Below, in pieces: positions 62,877-64,000 of a DNA stretch of 64,000 bases. The notes below the pieces were generated by a model. The model ran no database searches. It was not told the origin of the DNA and saw only the letters and a list, made by a program, of their open reading frames with translations. The number at the start of each line of letters is the position of its first letter. Position 1 is the stretch's first letter. The stretch is taken from NCBI GenBank assembly GCA_035760965.1, contig DASTRY010000094.1, positions 1 to 64,000 on the forward strand, in the 5' to 3' direction. Made by a program: the position numbers and the translations under genes. The DNA comes from JADGHX01 sp035760965 (GTDB lineage: Bacteria > Pseudomonadota > Gammaproteobacteria > Steroidobacterales > Steroidobacteraceae).

Positions 62877-63725
62877 ATGGAAACCGTCACGACCACCGCG
62901 GCCGTTCGCGAGCGCGTGAACCGCTGGCATCGCGAGGGCGAGCGGGTCGCGTTCGTGCCGACGATGGGCAATCTGCACGCCGGGCACATCAGCCTGATCG
63001 AGCTTGCGCGCCAGCGCGGCGACCGCTTCGTCGCGAGCATCTTCGTGAACCCGATGCAGTTCGGGCCGAACGAAGACTACGCGCAGTATCCGCGCACGCC
63101 GCAGAAGGACGAGGCGATGCTCGCCGAGGCAGGCTGCGATCTCATGTTCATGCCGGACGTGGCGGAGATCTATCCGCGCGGCTTCGATCACAGCACGCGC
63201 GTGACGGTACCCGAGCTCTCGGGACTGCTCGATGGCGAGTTCCGGCCGGGGCATTTCGATGGCGTGAGCACCGTGGTTGCGAAGCTGTTCAACATCGTGA
63301 TGCCGGATATCGCGGTGTTCGGCGAAAAGGACTTTCAGCAGCTCGCGATCATCCGGCGGATGGTGGCCGATCTCTGCATCCCGATCGAGATCATCGGCGC
63401 ACCGACGGTGCGTGAGCCGGACGGGCTCGCGATGAGCTCGCGCAACCAGTACTTGACGGCTGCCGAGCGGCGCGTGGCCCCGCAGCTGTACGCGGCTTTG
63501 ACGCGAGCGGTGAAACGGCTCGCGGCCGGGGAGCGGGAATTCGCGGCGATCGAGCGCGCCGAGCTCGACGCGCTCACACGCGCCGGATTCCGGCCGGATT
63601 ATTTCACCGTGCGGGACGCGCAGACGCTGCAGCCGCCCGGCACGCAGTCGCGGCATCTCGTCGTGCTCGTTGCGGCTCGGCTCGGCAAAGCCCGCCTCAT
63701 CGACAATCTGCAATTCGTCGGGTGA
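62877..63725 (+). CDS. panC: Pantothenate synthetase
   Basis: A 282-residue HUP-fold ligase. The nucleotide-binding TMGNLHAGHISLI and the FGEKDFQQL and MSSRNQYL segments are diagnostic. It joins pantoate and beta-alanine with ATP. It starts 2 bases after the panB stop, so the two are translationally linked. PanD is not next to it. Confidence 0.97.
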   Translation: METVTTTAAVRERVNRWHREGERVAFVPTMGNLHAGHISLIELARQRGDRFVASIFVNPMQFGPNEDYAQYPRTPQKDEAMLAEAGCDLMFMPDVAEIYPRGFDHSTRVTVPELSGLLDGEFRPGHFDGVSTVVAKLFNIVMPDIAVFGEKDFQQLAIIRRMVADLCIPIEIIGAPTVREPDGLAMSSRNQYLTAAERRVAPQLYAALTRAVKRLAAGEREFAAIERAELDALTRAGFRPDYFTVRDAQTLQPPGTQSRHLVVLVAARLGKARLIDNLQFVG

Positions 63726-63750
63726 CTCATCGCCGGACGCGTGCGGAAGA

Positions 63751-64000
63751 TCAGCTAGCGGTGGCGTCGTGCTGCTCGAGTGCCCACGCGACATGCTCGC
63801 GCACGAGCGGCGAAGGGTCATCGCGCCGCGACTTCAGAGCCGCAATCACCTCCGGTGAGGAGGGCGCGTTACCGAGCGCGACGGCGATGTTTCGCGACCA
63901 GCGCTCGTACCCGATGCGATACGCGGCCGAGCCGCGCATGCGCTCGTCGAAGTCGGCGGCCGTCCACGCGAAGAGATCGGTGAGGCGCGGCGCGTCGAGC
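63751..64000 (-). CDS. queG: Epoxyqueuosine reductase QueG, C-terminal part (truncated by window edge)
   Basis: Only the last 82 or so codons are present; the frame is open to the right edge. The residues match the HEAT-like C-terminal part of QueG: LTDLFAWTAADFDERMRGSA, then YRIGYERWSRNIAVALGN and DPSPLVREHVAWALEQH. QueG is a cobalamin- and iron-sulphur-dependent enzyme that makes queuosine in tRNA. The gene is convergent with panC. The upstream, catalytic part is outside the window. Confidence 0.88.
   Translation of the reverse strand, partial: LDAPRLTDLFAWTAADFDERMRGSAAYRIGYERWSRNIAVALGNAPSSPEVIAALKSRRDDPSPLVREHVAWALEQHDATAS

Overview
The window is G+C-rich and densely coded on both strands, with many 4-base start/stop overlaps. 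It looks like a chromosomal segment of a gammaproteobacterium. The pcnB-folK-deoxynucleoside kinase-panB-panC cluster, a bacterial-type tRNA-Glu and the arn-type lipid A genes support this. UrcA, DUF6502/DUF5666, DUF4394 and sugar-transferase proteins point loosely to the Steroidobacteraceae/Nevskiales area, but the genus cannot be fixed from sequence alone. No phage, transposase, integrase or CRISPR array was seen.

Layout. 1-3.7 kb: end of an L-Ara4N (lipid A aminoarabinose) operon with a truncated ArnB, ArnC, a stand-alone ArnA-type formyltransferase and ArnD. 3.7-8.9 kb: enoyl-CoA hydratase-like gene, then an ECF sigma / FecR anti-sigma / STN-type TonB receptor system. 8.9-11.6 kb: two oxidoreductases and a glutathione transferase. 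11.7-13.5 kb: a secreted Ig/FN3 protein with long Thr-Pro linkers, whose leader holds a class I cyclic di-GMP riboswitch. 14.3-20.1 kb: MFS transporter plus a binding-protein-like gene, a protein built of 13-residue proline-rich repeats, and a lipoprotein with three DUF4394 modules. 20.4-27.5 kb: two MFS transporters flanking a glycosyltransferase, a C-x-x-C-H lipoprotein and a polyprenyl-phosphate sugar transferase. 27.7-33.7 kb: DUF883 protein, two secreted NTF2-like proteins, SDR, methyltransferase and a DUF5666/DUF6502 pair. 33.7-36.5 kb: ilvD divergent from a LysR regulator. 36.6-44.4 kb: a polytopic membrane protein, HIT protein, SelO, UrcA, alpha/beta hydrolase and N-acyl-D-amino-acid deacylase-like lipoprotein.

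44.7-51.1 kb: a 2-oxoacid dehydrogenase operon with the unusual order E1alpha-E1beta-E2-E1alpha-E1beta and no E3, followed by an NmrA-like gene. 51.1-53.8 kb: VOC protein, glycine-zipper protein, PAN-like and EF-hand proteins. 54.6-58.1 kb: a lower-G+C block with an MBL hydrolase/DoxX pair and a PadR-HAAS-CPBP operon, ending near a tRNA-Glu(CTC) gene. 59.0-63.7 kb: pcnB (with a large acidic insertion), folK, deoxynucleoside kinase, panB and panC. The right edge cuts a queG gene.

The strongest non-coding find is the cyclic di-GMP riboswitch at 13362-13458 (minus strand). It ties a putative extracellular matrix or adhesion protein to biofilm signalling. Other points of interest are the doubled E1 operon, competing hairpins at 41571-41680, the PcnB insertion and several protein-coding minisatellites.
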